From Listeria floridensis FSL S10-1187 (lineage in GTDB: Bacteria > Bacillota > Bacilli > Lactobacillales > Listeriaceae): a DNA stretch of 64,000 bases. The translations under genes and the position numbers were made by a program. Below the pieces are notes generated by a model. It worked only from the letters and a program-made list of their open reading frames with translations. It was not told the origin of the DNA and did no database searches. This document shows, piece after piece, positions 1-8,677 of this stretch. The stretch lies in assembly GCF_000525875.1 (NCBI RefSeq), contig NZ_AODF01000020.1:29938-93937 (forward strand). Reading direction: 5' to 3'. How positions within the stretch are numbered: position 1 is the stretch's first letter; each line of letters starts with the position of its first letter.

Positions 1-492
1 CGAGCATCGGTGAAGATATTGACTGGTGGACAGTCGAAAATAACCATTTCATATTTTTCTAGCGCTTCTTTTAAAAGATCCTCAAGGCCTTGTGTTTTGA
101 TAAGTTCAAGTGGATTTGGCGGAATAACGCCGACCGGAAGAAAGTCGAGATATTCATTTAGCGGCATCACAGCTTCATCAAGGGTTGCGTCGCCAATTAG
201 TACGTTCGATAGTCCTTCAGCACCGGTTGCAAGATTTTCACGACTCATTTTCGGCGAGTAAAAGTCTGTATCAATAACAAGTGTTTTTTGCTGAAACTGT
301 GAACATGTAAGGGCAAAGTTAGAACAGAAAAATGTTTTTCCTTCACCTTTATTCGCAGATGTGATCAAAATGCTTCTAACTTTTTGCCCATTAACTCGCA
401 TGAACTGGATGCTTGTTTGGATAGAACTAAATTTCTCGTGCGCAATGCCATTTTTTTGAACAACATTGGTTTGTCTTTTTTTTATTTCTCAT
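1..492 (-). CDS. CpsD/CapB-type tyrosine kinase of capsule locus, 3' end outside window, frameshifted
   Basis: The minus-strand frame from about 470 to the window edge encodes the cytoplasmic autokinase partner of a polysaccharide co-polymerase. A Walker A-like SANKGEGKT is followed by VIDTDFYSPK (Walker A' type) and DCPPVN (Walker B type) at the edge. By family knowledge it phosphorylates its own C-terminal tyrosines and works with the membrane protein encoded just upstream to control chain length and export. The obvious start is the ATG at 492, with AAAGGAGA at correct spacing inside the end of the upstream gene. That ATG reaches a stop after 21 codons; removing one base from the T8 run at 476-483 joins it to the kinase frame. 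I read this as a homopolymer error or, less likely, a phase-variable tract. The C-terminus is not in the window. Confidence 0.8.
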
Positions 493-494
493 AA

Positions 495-1181
495 TCAGTC
501 TCCTTTAGATTGCATCAGTTTATCCGTGAATATCGGTATGTCTCCAATGTAAGTCATACCAAGGTCAATCAGCTGCTCTTTCGTCTTCACTGTACGATCC
601 ATCGTCGTAAGAACAAGAATGAAGACAAAAGATAAAACAATTGTTACAAGGAAAGTGATTATATAGTTGATGATTCCTTGTGTTACTTTTTCTGTTTTTG
701 GTATTTCAAGAGCTGTCACAGTGCTTCCAGGAAATAGTTTCGGAATCTCACTTTGGACGATTTTAATGTAAGAATTACTAATTTTAGTAACTTCATCCTT
801 ATAGCGAGTTTGATAAGCGATATTAAATACAAGCGAGTTTTCGCCAGACGTAATCGTTAAATGTTTAATCAAATCTTGAGAATTTTTATCTTCAAGTTTA
901 GCATCTTTTTTTACTTCATCCATGATTTTTCCGGTTTTAAGAACGGATGAAAACGTATTGATTAGCTGAATATTATTTCTAACGCCATCTTGTGAGACAG
1001 TTCCTTTCGACTGATCAACGTTAAGCAAGATTTCCATGTCCGCTTTATATTCAGTCACGGAAAAATACTTTTGATAGAGAAACAAGCAGCCTTGGGCAAT
1101 AACGATAAATAAAATGATCCATATTAAGTTCTTTTTGAATGTACTCCATAGATTAGCTATGTTTAAATTTTTTACGTTCAT
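495..1181 (-). CDS. CpsC/Wzz-type polysaccharide co-polymerase (chain-length regulator)
   Basis: About 228 residues with two membrane segments (near residues 15-35 and 173-195) enclosing an extracytoplasmic region with predicted helices. This is the Wzz/CapA/YveK membrane adaptor layout that activates a separate CpsD-type kinase. The short cytoplasmic tail after the second segment ends close to the kinase gene, whose ribosome site lies inside this gene's last codons. A GTG nine bases upstream is in frame, but AGGTGG sits just ahead of the ATG at 1181, so I chose that ATG. Sixteen bases separate it from the upstream glycosyltransferase stop, consistent with one operon. Confidence 0.85.
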   Translation of the reverse strand: MNVKNLNIANLWSTFKKNLIWIILFIVIAQGCLFLYQKYFSVTEYKADMEILLNVDQSKGTVSQDGVRNNIQLINTFSSVLKTGKIMDEVKKDAKLEDKNSQDLIKHLTITSGENSLVFNIAYQTRYKDEVTKISNSYIKIVQSEIPKLFPGSTVTALEIPKTEKVTQGIINYIITFLVTIVLSFVFILVLTTMDRTVKTKEQLIDLGMTYIGDIPIFTDKLMQSKGD

Positions 1182-1196
1182 AACTTCCACCTGTCA

Positions 1197-2354
1197 TTAT
1201 TTTTTAGCACCAAGCTCCGTATACAATTTAACGAGTTCATCGGCTTCATGATCCCAACTGTATTTTTTGCTGAATGCATTGTATCCGTTTTTACCCATTT
1301 GCAGAGCCTTCTCAGGATTCTCTTTGTAGTATTCGGCAATGTCTGCCAACCGGTCCATATCAAATGGATCAGCAGTCAAGCCGCAATCTTCTTCCGTCAG
1401 CATTTGTGTAAAATCCGGAAAGTTTGATGCTATAATTGGCAGTTTGGCTGCCATGTACTCAAATAATTTTGTTGAATGCGAGTTAAGATTATTAGGCGTT
1501 GGATGCAAGAGACAAAGCCCTGCGTGCGCCTTATAGTAATGTTCCCAGATGTCTTTATACTGCATTCGTCCATATTGAATGAGATTGTTTTCGAGTCCAT
1601 GTTCGCGAATATAGGCGCTAAGTTTTTCTTCGTCTGTGAAAGTCGGTCCGATCAGCTTCAGTTTAAAATCGCTCATCCCCCGTTCAAGCAACTTGCTTGC
1701 TAGCCCGAGCATGTTGTAAAGCCCACGTTGTTCGGTCAAAATCCCAACATAGACAAGTGTAAATTCTTCATCTTTTTCAACTTGAAGTGCTGGCGGCATA
1801 ACTGGGTAATTTAATACATCGACCTTTTTCATCGTCAACATTTCATAGTTTAAGCGATAAGACTTTTCAGCGAATGCAACGCCGTCGACATAGTTTTTCA
1901 TTAAACTGCGCTCAACGCGAGTTACGACGGACGAAATTAATTTTCGAAAGGGTTTGGGTATCCATGGTTTTGTTAAAATAGCTGCCGGCAAATGCTCATG
2001 CATGTCATATATAATTTTAACATCATTTCCGAGGTTTTTCTTCACTTCTTTTGCAAGAAATAGCAACTCAGGATCATGGAAATGTAAAAAGTAGGCATCA
2101 CTTTTCATAAAAGCATCATACAGGGTCTTTCGATGTGCGGAACGCTCTTTACGGCCTAAAACCGGTAAATAATGCATCGTCAGATTTGGTGTTTCTTCTT
2201 TTTCACCGGGATGATCTTGTGCATAAAAATCAACTTGAAATCCTTTTTCTGCAAGAGATTTTGCTTCTTTGAAGTAAATACGTGTATCTGACCATACGTG
2301 TACTGAACTGCACATAAAGATTCTATTTTTGTCTCTTTTATTCAAATCCTTCAA
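1197..2354 (-). CDS. GT4-type glycosyltransferase of polysaccharide locus
   Basis: 385 residues with a two-Rossmann GT-B layout. The N-terminal half has IFMCSSVHVWSDTRI and a DMHEHLP motif; the C-terminal half has LVYVGILTEQRG (sugar-nucleotide domain start) and the KLFEYMAAKLPIIAS motif typical of glycosyltransferase group 1 proteins. It should add one sugar to the lipid-linked repeat unit at the inner membrane face. Substrate and linkage cannot be read from sequence. The start is a TTG at 2354; another TTG three codons later is equally plausible because AAGGA-type sequences precede both. It lies between the flippase and the CpsC/CpsD pair. Confidence 0.8.
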   Translation of the reverse strand: MKDLNKRDKNRIFMCSSVHVWSDTRIYFKEAKSLAEKGFQVDFYAQDHPGEKEETPNLTMHYLPVLGRKERSAHRKTLYDAFMKSDAYFLHFHDPELLFLAKEVKKNLGNDVKIIYDMHEHLPAAILTKPWIPKPFRKLISSVVTRVERSLMKNYVDGVAFAEKSYRLNYEMLTMKKVDVLNYPVMPPALQVEKDEEFTLVYVGILTEQRGLYNMLGLASKLLERGMSDFKLKLIGPTFTDEEKLSAYIREHGLENNLIQYGRMQYKDIWEHYYKAHAGLCLLHPTPNNLNSHSTKLFEYMAAKLPIIASNFPDFTQMLTEEDCGLTADPFDMDRLADIAEYYKENPEKALQMGKNGYNAFSKKYSWDHEADELVKLYTELGAKK

Positions 2355-2446
2355 TCCTTTTTCCGTTATTTAAACATCAGATGTTTAGCATTTGCCGTTT
2401 ATTCAAAAGTTTATTGTTTTTGCGTTTGGCAAGAAACAAAACTGGT

Positions 2447-3945
2447 TTATCTTATTAATGTTTTTAATTGTTTCAGATACTGCTTCTGGGTGATTAGTGT
2501 CAGTAGTCCATAAACGACTACGCCGACAACGAAGCCAATGCCTGTTTCGATCAATACTCCGAAGTGGAGAAATTGAAGCGTGAAGTAAACTGCAACCCCC
2601 ATCACACAGGCGTTGATAGTTGAAACAAATTGTTGGCCGATCATTTTGCCAAGCATCTTCTTCAGGCCGATTTTCCTGCTAAGTGCATAAAGCCCGAGAA
2701 TAAGAGACGGCACAGAAACGACGAGCGGTGACACAATCAATGTAATAATGCCGAGCTTCCAAATTCCGAAGATCAAAAAGGCAATCTGGAGACCAATACA
2801 AATCACGCTGTTAATAACTGGGGTTTTCGTGTCGCCAATGCTGTAAAATGATTTAAACACTAGCTCGCGTCCAACGTTGATCGGAAGTGCAATCGCTAGG
2901 AAGATAACAAAATACCAAACGAGCATTGTCGAATCTTCGGTGAAATTACCACGCTGGAATAAGATGCGGATAATATTCGGCCCGAGAACAATGATGCCAA
3001 CCGCGAGCGGAATAACAATTAAGTTAGCCATTGTCATAAACATAGCGAGTTTTCGCTTACCCTCTTCCAGTGAAGCTGCAAAGCCGCGGCTGAGGTTGGG
3101 ATAAAGCATAGATAGTAAATTTAAGATAATCAAGGTTTGGAAAACACTTGAAATCTGGTTGGCGTAAGTCATGGTGGAGATATAACCTTCGCCGAAATAG
3201 CCCCTGCAAAATTGGGGATGAGAATCGAGAATTGGTAAATGGTGGAACTAAGCACCGCCGGAATCGTAAGTCGAATCAAGCGGCGGTATTCTTTATCTTT
3301 AAAGTTAATTGTTAAATGGAATCGATATTTACGGTTTCGATTCGCCATAATTAAACCGATCGTTTCAAGTACGAATGAAAAAGAAATAGAAATAGCAACT
3401 TCATAAATCGATATATCCGGTTTAAATAGAAGATAGAGATAGCTCGCAAGTACAGAAAGTGCTCCAACCAGTTTGACAGAAATGAATTTGCTGTCCATCT
3501 GCAGATACGATGTTTGAACCCACGTAATCATTCTAAAAAATTGACCAAATCCCATGATGACAAGCATTAAATATGTCATATAGTAAAATGGGTTGCTGTC
3601 TTTTAGCTGAAAGACTTGGACAAGTACGAAACCGACAGCAAATGTAAGAAGCATCAGCAGAAAACCTGAACCAAGAATCGTTGAAACATAGGTATTCAGT
3701 GTTCGTTTATCGTGGAAGTCATTTTTCATCTTAGCCAAAAACGGTATCATAATCGACGGAATTGCACTGCCGACAATGTTAATTACACATACCATGATTA
3801 AATTTGCTAAGTTGAAAGCATCCATCTCACCTGAAATACCAAACTGGGCCGCAAGCAAGGATGTGCGCAATACTGACAAGAGCTGTGTGACGATAGTTAA
3901 AATTAATACGAATGAAAATATATTTGCAAGTCGTTTACTGTTCAA
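2447..3945 (-). CDS. MATE-like/MurJ-type polysaccharide flippase, frameshifted
   Basis: Two overlapping frames together give about 500 residues with many hydrophobic segments and the N-terminal MurJ/MviN pattern (SVLRTSLLAAQFGISGEMDAF). The first frame runs from 3945 and stops near 3170; the second continues with GYFGEGYISTMTYANQIS in a frame that joins if the C4 run at 3201-3204 had one more base. In a capsule locus this protein most likely flips the undecaprenyl-linked repeat unit (Wzx role), although sequence similarity is to the lipid II flippase family. The start is uncertain: an in-frame TTG at 3945 has no close SD, while a strong AAAGGAGA lies about 30 bases upstream, so a second indel near the start is possible. 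Confidence 0.75.
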
Positions 3946-4001
3946 AATAATCGCTTAAGCTCTTCTTTGCGAGCTCTTCTCCTTTATAAAATAGTTGCTT
4001 T

Positions 4002-4949
4002 TTAGCGCATTAGACCGCCAGTACCGTTTGAATATCCAATGATATGATACGGTTCTGTAATTTTATCGAGAACAAGATCACCTTTTTTCCCGATAATACC
4101 GCCGGCTACTGCAGTTTTTCCGTCAAGTTCACGAATTCCGCGAATTGTTGCAGCATAAAAATCACGTGTCTCAATATCCGCGATTTCTGTGCCTATCCGC
4201 GCTTGAATATCCACTCGTTGCATGACATGTCCGTTTTGAACAGCTTTTTCAATGAATTCTTCTGCATAGTTGTCAATGCCAACATCAAGAATTAGTGCAT
4301 CTCGCTCCAAGAAAGACAGCCAATCAGAATGAACCTTTTTCTTCGCAGATATAGCAGAAACCATAACATCAACCTTTAATTTTTCATCTGTTTGGAGCAC
4401 CTTGATATTGTGCGGCGAATGTGCCGGAAGAATCAAATTCATCGCTTCTGCAAGCTGAGCTGCTTTAGCTTCACTTCGTCCAATTAAGTAGACCTTTGCG
4501 CCCAATTCGGCCAATTTCAAAGCCAGCTTAGCTGCTAGATTTCCAGTCCCATAAATCAATACAGAAAGTCCAGATATTTTACCGGTATAATGAATATTAA
4601 GTGTATTTAATGTTGCATTTACAGTCACATCATTCGCTTTAAACAAATGAACTGTGCTCTTCGTACAAATGGATTTTGCTAGAGAATAAAAAGGGACTAA
4701 CTGTTTTCTTTCCGCATCAACCAGCAAATTAGGAATATATCCGTCAATACGGTTAAAAACATGCTCGGCAAATGCTTGACTAGCCAATTGAATATTCAGC
4801 AGGTTGCCAAACGGCGTTAATCTGTCTGGCAGTATTTGATCGCGGTTAGTCGCATTTGCCGTGCTTGTAAACATTGCATATTGATACTTCATAAAATCTA
4901 TTTGTTCTAAAGCTGTGTAAGCATCAGTAATCGGAACCAGCTCCTTCAC
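4002..4949 (-). CDS. Rossmann-fold NAD(P)-binding protein of unknown function in polysaccharide locus
   Basis: 315 residues. A central dinucleotide-binding motif (IYGTGNLAAKLALKLAELG, near residue 148) is followed by VYLIGRSEAKA, as in shikimate/quinate dehydrogenases; the end has a glycine-rich VAGGIIGKKG. The N-terminal 130 residues match nothing I recognise. The GTG start overlaps the end of the dehydratase gene by four bases (GTGA), and no independent SD precedes it, so translation is probably coupled to the dehydratase. I infer that it acts on the dehydratase product or its derivative, for example as a keto-sugar reductase, but this is not shown by the sequence. A shikimate dehydrogenase role seems unlikely in this setting. 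Confidence 0.6.
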   Translation of the reverse strand: MKELVPITDAYTALEQIDFMKYQYAMFTSTANATNRDQILPDRLTPFGNLLNIQLASQAFAEHVFNRIDGYIPNLLVDAERKQLVPFYSLAKSICTKSTVHLFKANDVTVNATLNTLNIHYTGKISGLSVLIYGTGNLAAKLALKLAELGAKVYLIGRSEAKAAQLAEAMNLILPAHSPHNIKVLQTDEKLKVDVMVSAISAKKKVHSDWLSFLERDALILDVGIDNYAEEFIEKAVQNGHVMQRVDIQARIGTEIADIETRDFYAATIRGIRELDGKTAVAGGIIGKKGDLVLDKITEPYHIIGYSNGTGGLMR

Positions 4950-6349
4950 ACTGTTTCATAGGTGTTTGCCTGTTCAATCAATTCTTCGCGAAGTTCAACA
5001 GGTGACTTAGCCTTATAAGTGAACATTAATTCATGAATTTTATCTAGTTCGTTTGTGCTTGTAGTATAGTAGCCTTCATAAAGTTTATCACCGACTTTTT
5101 TCGCTTTCTCACAGTTGTTAAACAATTCTTCTTCCATTTTCTCGCCGGGACGAACTCCAATATAATCAATACTGACATCTTCTTTATTTTTTCCTGCAAG
5201 TTCAATCAGTTCATCTACCATATCGGAAATCCGTAGCTGTTCACCCATGTCTAGTACGAAAATGGCATGCGGTTCTTTTAACAGACTTGCTTCAATAACT
5301 AGTTTGCTTGCTTCTGGGATTGTCATAAAATAACGTTTCATTTCAGGATTTGTGATTGTAAGCGGCACATAGGTGTGCAGTTGCTTCCATAGTTTAGGAA
5401 AAACACTTCCGCGGCTTCCAAGTACATTACCAAAACGTACAACATTACAGCACATTCCATTGTCGCCATCACTAGCAAGAGTCAGTTTTTCAGCAAGGCG
5501 CTTTGTCGCCCCCATATTGTTGGATGGATTTACTGCTTTATCTGTTGAAATCATTACAAATTGTTCCGCTCCTGATGCTTTTGCAGCCTCAAGAACATTA
5601 TTTGTGCCGATCACATTATTATTGATAGCTTCATAGATGTTGTTTTCCATAAGCGGTACATGTTTATGAGCGGCCGCATGATAAATGATATCTGGTTTTT
5701 GTTCATTAAAGATTACATGCATCATTTCTTTATCACGAATATCCGCCAAAACTGTAACAATTTCAGTTGATTGACTAAGTTCTTCTTGAGCTTCACGCAA
5801 GTCAGAATCTATTTTATAGATGCTACCCTCCCCGTGACCTAGAAGAACGAGCCGTTTAGGATTACAACGAAAAACTTGTCTTGAAATTTCAGATCCGATT
5901 GAGCCACCGGCACCAGTAATTAAAATGGTTTTATTTTCAAATTGTTCCTTGACTGCTTTATAGTCTAAAGCAAATTCTGGTCTATCCATAAGAAGCTTGC
6001 TGTAATCCAAAGTTGGAATCGCCACTTGTTGACTTTGTGCTGTTGAAAAAACAGAAGGTAGTACATAGTAAGTGATATCGAATTTTTTAAATTCGCTTAC
6101 AATCCCATGACGCTTTTTGACATCTAAAGTTGGAATCGCTAAAATCACATGTTCGACCCCCAATTCAAAAATGTATTTACCTGCGTCGCTAATATTGCCG
6201 ACAACGGGTACACCCAATACATCTTTTTTACTGCTATCATCATCTAGAACGGCAACGGCCGTGTAACTTGAATTCTTGACACTTTGCATTTGTTCGATTA
6301 CGAATTCGCCGCCAGCACCGGCGCCGATTATCAATGTTTTTCTTTTCAC
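4946..6349 (-). CDS. FlaA1/CapD-type UDP-N-acetylhexosamine 4,6-dehydratase, short soluble form
   Basis: About 467 residues. An N-terminal CoA-binding-like Rossmann domain (TLIIGAGAGGEFVIEQM) precedes an extended SDR domain with ITGAGGSIGSE, the HAAAHKHVPLMENN motif of the CapD family, STDKAVNPSN, and MGATKR where classical SDRs have YxxxK. This Met-for-Tyr change is usual in FlaA1/PglF enzymes. Longer CapD/EpsC relatives carry about four N-terminal membrane helices, which are absent here. The product would be a UDP-4-keto-6-deoxy-hexosamine. I chose the GTG at 6349 because GAGGAGAGG lies just upstream; an in-frame GTG at 6364 overlaps that SD. It overlaps the downstream Rossmann gene by four bases. 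Confidence 0.85.
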   Translation of the reverse strand: MKRKTLIIGAGAGGEFVIEQMQSVKNSSYTAVAVLDDDSSKKDVLGVPVVGNISDAGKYIFELGVEHVILAIPTLDVKKRHGIVSEFKKFDITYYVLPSVFSTAQSQQVAIPTLDYSKLLMDRPEFALDYKAVKEQFENKTILITGAGGSIGSEISRQVFRCNPKRLVLLGHGEGSIYKIDSDLREAQEELSQSTEIVTVLADIRDKEMMHVIFNEQKPDIIYHAAAHKHVPLMENNIYEAINNNVIGTNNVLEAAKASGAEQFVMISTDKAVNPSNNMGATKRLAEKLTLASDGDNGMCCNVVRFGNVLGSRGSVFPKLWKQLHTYVPLTITNPEMKRYFMTIPEASKLVIEASLLKEPHAIFVLDMGEQLRISDMVDELIELAGKNKEDVSIDYIGVRPGEKMEEELFNNCEKAKKVGDKLYEGYYTTSTNELDKIHELMFTYKAKSPVELREELIEQANTYETV

Positions 6350-6364
6350 AGTCCCTCTCCTCAC

Positions 6365-7342
6365 TTAGATTTGTTTACTAAAAGATTGTTTGTCAAGCTC
6401 AAACTCTTTTAGGTTTTCCAGACCAGCACGAAGACTCATTTTTGGTTTCCAGTCCAAGAGCTTACCTGCTCTTGAAATAGCTAAAACTGAGCGCTTAATA
6501 TCTCCTTTTCTTGGTCCAGTAATGCGAATTGGAACATCTTCCTGAAAAACTTCTAAAATCATTTCATAAATATCCAGAATAGCTTCTTCTTTTCCAGATC
6601 CGATGTTTACAAGCTCGTTAATCGGGTGTTCGGTTCCGAGACGATTTGCTTCCACGACATCAGAAACATTGACATAATCTCTTGTACAACCTTTCGGCAT
6701 ATCAGGGAAGGCCATCAAAACAGATTCTTTTTTCGCAAAAATATTATTTAAGAAAATGGGGATAACACCACTTTCTCCATCTGGAACCTGACGCGGTCCG
6801 TAGACATTTGCATAGCGAAGAATCATGAAGTTAAAGTCTAGTTCTTTCGCATAAAGTTTAATATATTGTTCCCCAGCAAATTTTGTAATTGCATATGGAG
6901 AAATAAGTTGTGGTTTATCATCCTCACTTGACTGCTCACCTTCTTCAAGCATGCTTGAAAGTGCTCCACCAGAAGAAATAAACACGAACGTTTCAATCGG
7001 ATATTTTTTAATACATGCGATAATTTTCAACAGACCTTCTAGATTTTCATGCAAATCATAAAGCGGATTTTCAACCGAATAAGGAACTGACTTTTGAGCA
7101 GCATGATGATTGATGATGTTCGGCTTATAAGCTTCAAACACTTCTTCAAGTGCTGCTTCATCACAAATATCGGCTTCCTTTAAGTGGAAATTCTCATGGT
7201 TTAACAAGTGCTCAATGTTTTCTTTTTTACCAGATACAAAGTTGTCATAACAAATTGTCTTGTAACCTTCTTTTAAATACATCTCGCATAAATGTGATCC
7301 GATAAATCCGGCACCACCTGTTACTAATACTGTTTTGGTCAT
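6365..7342 (-). CDS. NAD-dependent nucleotide-sugar epimerase (UDP-glucose/UDP-GlcNAc 4-epimerase type)
   Basis: About 325 residues of the extended SDR family: VTGGAGFIGSHLC at the N-terminus binds NAD, NHHAAQKSVPYS follows, and the catalytic YAITK (YxxxK) is in place with SSGG upstream. C-terminal RANVYGPRQ-type residues bind the nucleotide-sugar. It should interconvert gluco- and galacto-configured UDP-sugars for the repeat unit; exact substrate is not decided. AAGGA precedes the ATG at 7342, which I prefer to the in-frame ATG at 7363 that overlaps the preceding stop (TAATG) and has no SD. It is part of the leftward operon. Confidence 0.83.
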   Translation of the reverse strand: MTKTVLVTGGAGFIGSHLCEMYLKEGYKTICYDNFVSGKKENIEHLLNHENFHLKEADICDEAALEEVFEAYKPNIINHHAAQKSVPYSVENPLYDLHENLEGLLKIIACIKKYPIETFVFISSGGALSSMLEEGEQSSEDDKPQLISPYAITKFAGEQYIKLYAKELDFNFMILRYANVYGPRQVPDGESGVIPIFLNNIFAKKESVLMAFPDMPKGCTRDYVNVSDVVEANRLGTEHPINELVNIGSGKEEAILDIYEMILEVFQEDVPIRITGPRKGDIKRSVLAISRAGKLLDWKPKMSLRAGLENLKEFELDKQSFSKQI

Positions 7343-7362
7343 TGCTCTCGTTCCTTTTTTCA

Positions 7363-8067
7363 TTATTTTTTATGAATCACTTTATGAACGGCGCTCTTAT
7401 CATCAGCCTTATGTTTAAATCTCGCAGGTGTGCCTATTGCAATACTGTTGTCTGGAACATCGTGTACAACCGTCGCATTAGCACCAACAATCGTATTTTC
7501 TCCAACTGTACGTTCCTGCATAATTACAGAACCAGCCCCAACAAACACACGACTCTTCACATGAGCCTTTCCGGACATCGTTGTATTAGCTGCTACTAAA
7601 ACAAATTCATCAATAACTGTTTCATATTCCATCGTAGCACTGGCAAGAACAAATGAGTGGTTGCCTATTTTCACTTTATGCATCAAAGTTGCATTAGCTG
7701 AAATATACACATCCACACCAAGAGTTGCAGATGGGTCAACATAAGCAAATGGGTGAACAATTGTTGCATATTTTTCATCGGGAAGATCAAGTAGCTCTTT
7801 CACTTCTTTTTTGTTGTCTGGATCTCCAATCGCAATCATAAAATAGAAGTTTTCTTTGTCTGTAAATTCTTTATATGCATCAATAGGCGCTGTATAGTAT
7901 TCTTCTTTATGAATTTCTTGAAATTTATCGTCCAAGTAACCCCAGAACTCGTAGCCCAAGTCAAACTGGGCGATGACGTTCTGAATCATTTGACCTTGCG
8001 TTCCTGCCCCGACTACAACAAGATACTTTGCACTATCCACGGAATTTTTCAGCTGAGACATAACCAT
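7363..8067 (-). CDS. PglD/NeuD-type sugar acyltransferase
   Basis: 234 residues. The N-terminal UDP-sugar binding fold begins VVVGAGTQGQM; the C-terminal half shows hexapeptide repeats of a left-handed beta helix (IGNHSFVLASATM, VGAGSVIMQERTVGENTIV, IGTPAR at the end). This is the layout of PglD, NeuD and EpsM, which N- or O-acetylate nucleotide-activated sugars with acetyl-CoA. The start overlaps the end of the sugar-transferase gene by 35 bases. With the FlaA1-type dehydratase and PglC-type transferase in the same operon it suggests a diacetylated amino-sugar pathway, but no aminotransferase is present in the window. Confidence 0.82.
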   Translation of the reverse strand: MVMSQLKNSVDSAKYLVVVGAGTQGQMIQNVIAQFDLGYEFWGYLDDKFQEIHKEEYYTAPIDAYKEFTDKENFYFMIAIGDPDNKKEVKELLDLPDEKYATIVHPFAYVDPSATLGVDVYISANATLMHKVKIGNHSFVLASATMEYETVIDEFVLVAANTTMSGKAHVKSRVFVGAGSVIMQERTVGENTIVGANATVVHDVPDNSIAIGTPARFKHKADDKSAVHKVIHKK

Positions 8068-8629
8068 CTTGACTTATTCCTTCCCTTTTAAAAATGACAA
8101 CAACGGTAAGAATTACGATCTTTAGATCAAATAACAAACTGTAGTTAGTAACGTATTCCACATCCATTGCAAATTTCTTTTTCCAATCAATATTATTTCT
8201 GCCATTTACTTGCGCCCATCCTGTTATTCCCGGTCGCATCAAAAGGCGCTGTCTTTCATAATCAGAATAAAGCTCATTATATTCAAGCAGCAACGGTCTC
8301 GGTCCAACAATACTCATAGTACCGTTTAGAACATTGATCAGCTGTGGTAGCTCATCAATACTTAGCTTCCTCAAAATTTTACCGACCGTTGTAATACGCT
8401 CTTCATCACTTAAAAGCTCGCCATTTTCATCGTAAAGCATCTTCATTGATTTATATTTATACAACTTGAATGGGTGCCCATATAAGCCCGCTCGTTCTGT
8501 GATGTAAAATGGGTTTCCTCTGTAATAAATTGCCAACAAGATCGTTAAAATCGTCAAAGGAATGATCAAAACTATTAAACCGAGCGCTGCGATAAACTTG
8601 TCAAGTATGTGTTTCACTCTTAAACTCAA
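8033..8629 (-). CDS. Initiating undecaprenyl-phosphate sugar-phosphate transferase (PglC/EpsL type)
   Basis: About 198 residues with one N-terminal membrane segment (FIAALGLIVLIIPLTILTIL) and the cytoplasmic catalytic domain of the bacterial sugar transferase family: KSMKML, LSIDELPQLINVL (the Asp-Glu pair is catalytic in PglC), MSIVGPRPL, and RPGITGWAQVNGRN. It lacks the extra membrane helices of WcaJ/WbaP-sized enzymes, so it is the minimal form. It starts the lipid-linked repeat by moving a sugar phosphate from UDP-sugar to undecaprenyl phosphate. I chose TTG at 8629, preceded by GAAGGGGG; an in-frame TTG at 8665 overlaps that purine stretch and lacks its own SD. Confidence 0.88.
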   Translation of the reverse strand: MSLRVKHILDKFIAALGLIVLIIPLTILTILLAIYYRGNPFYITERAGLYGHPFKLYKYKSMKMLYDENGELLSDEERITTVGKILRKLSIDELPQLINVLNGTMSIVGPRPLLLEYNELYSDYERQRLLMRPGITGWAQVNGRNNIDWKKKFAMDVEYVTNYSLLFDLKIVILTVVVIFKREGISQDGYVSAEKFRG

Positions 8630-8677
8630 TTTCCTACCCCCTTCTCCCTTTAATAACGAACACAATCCATAATCTTA

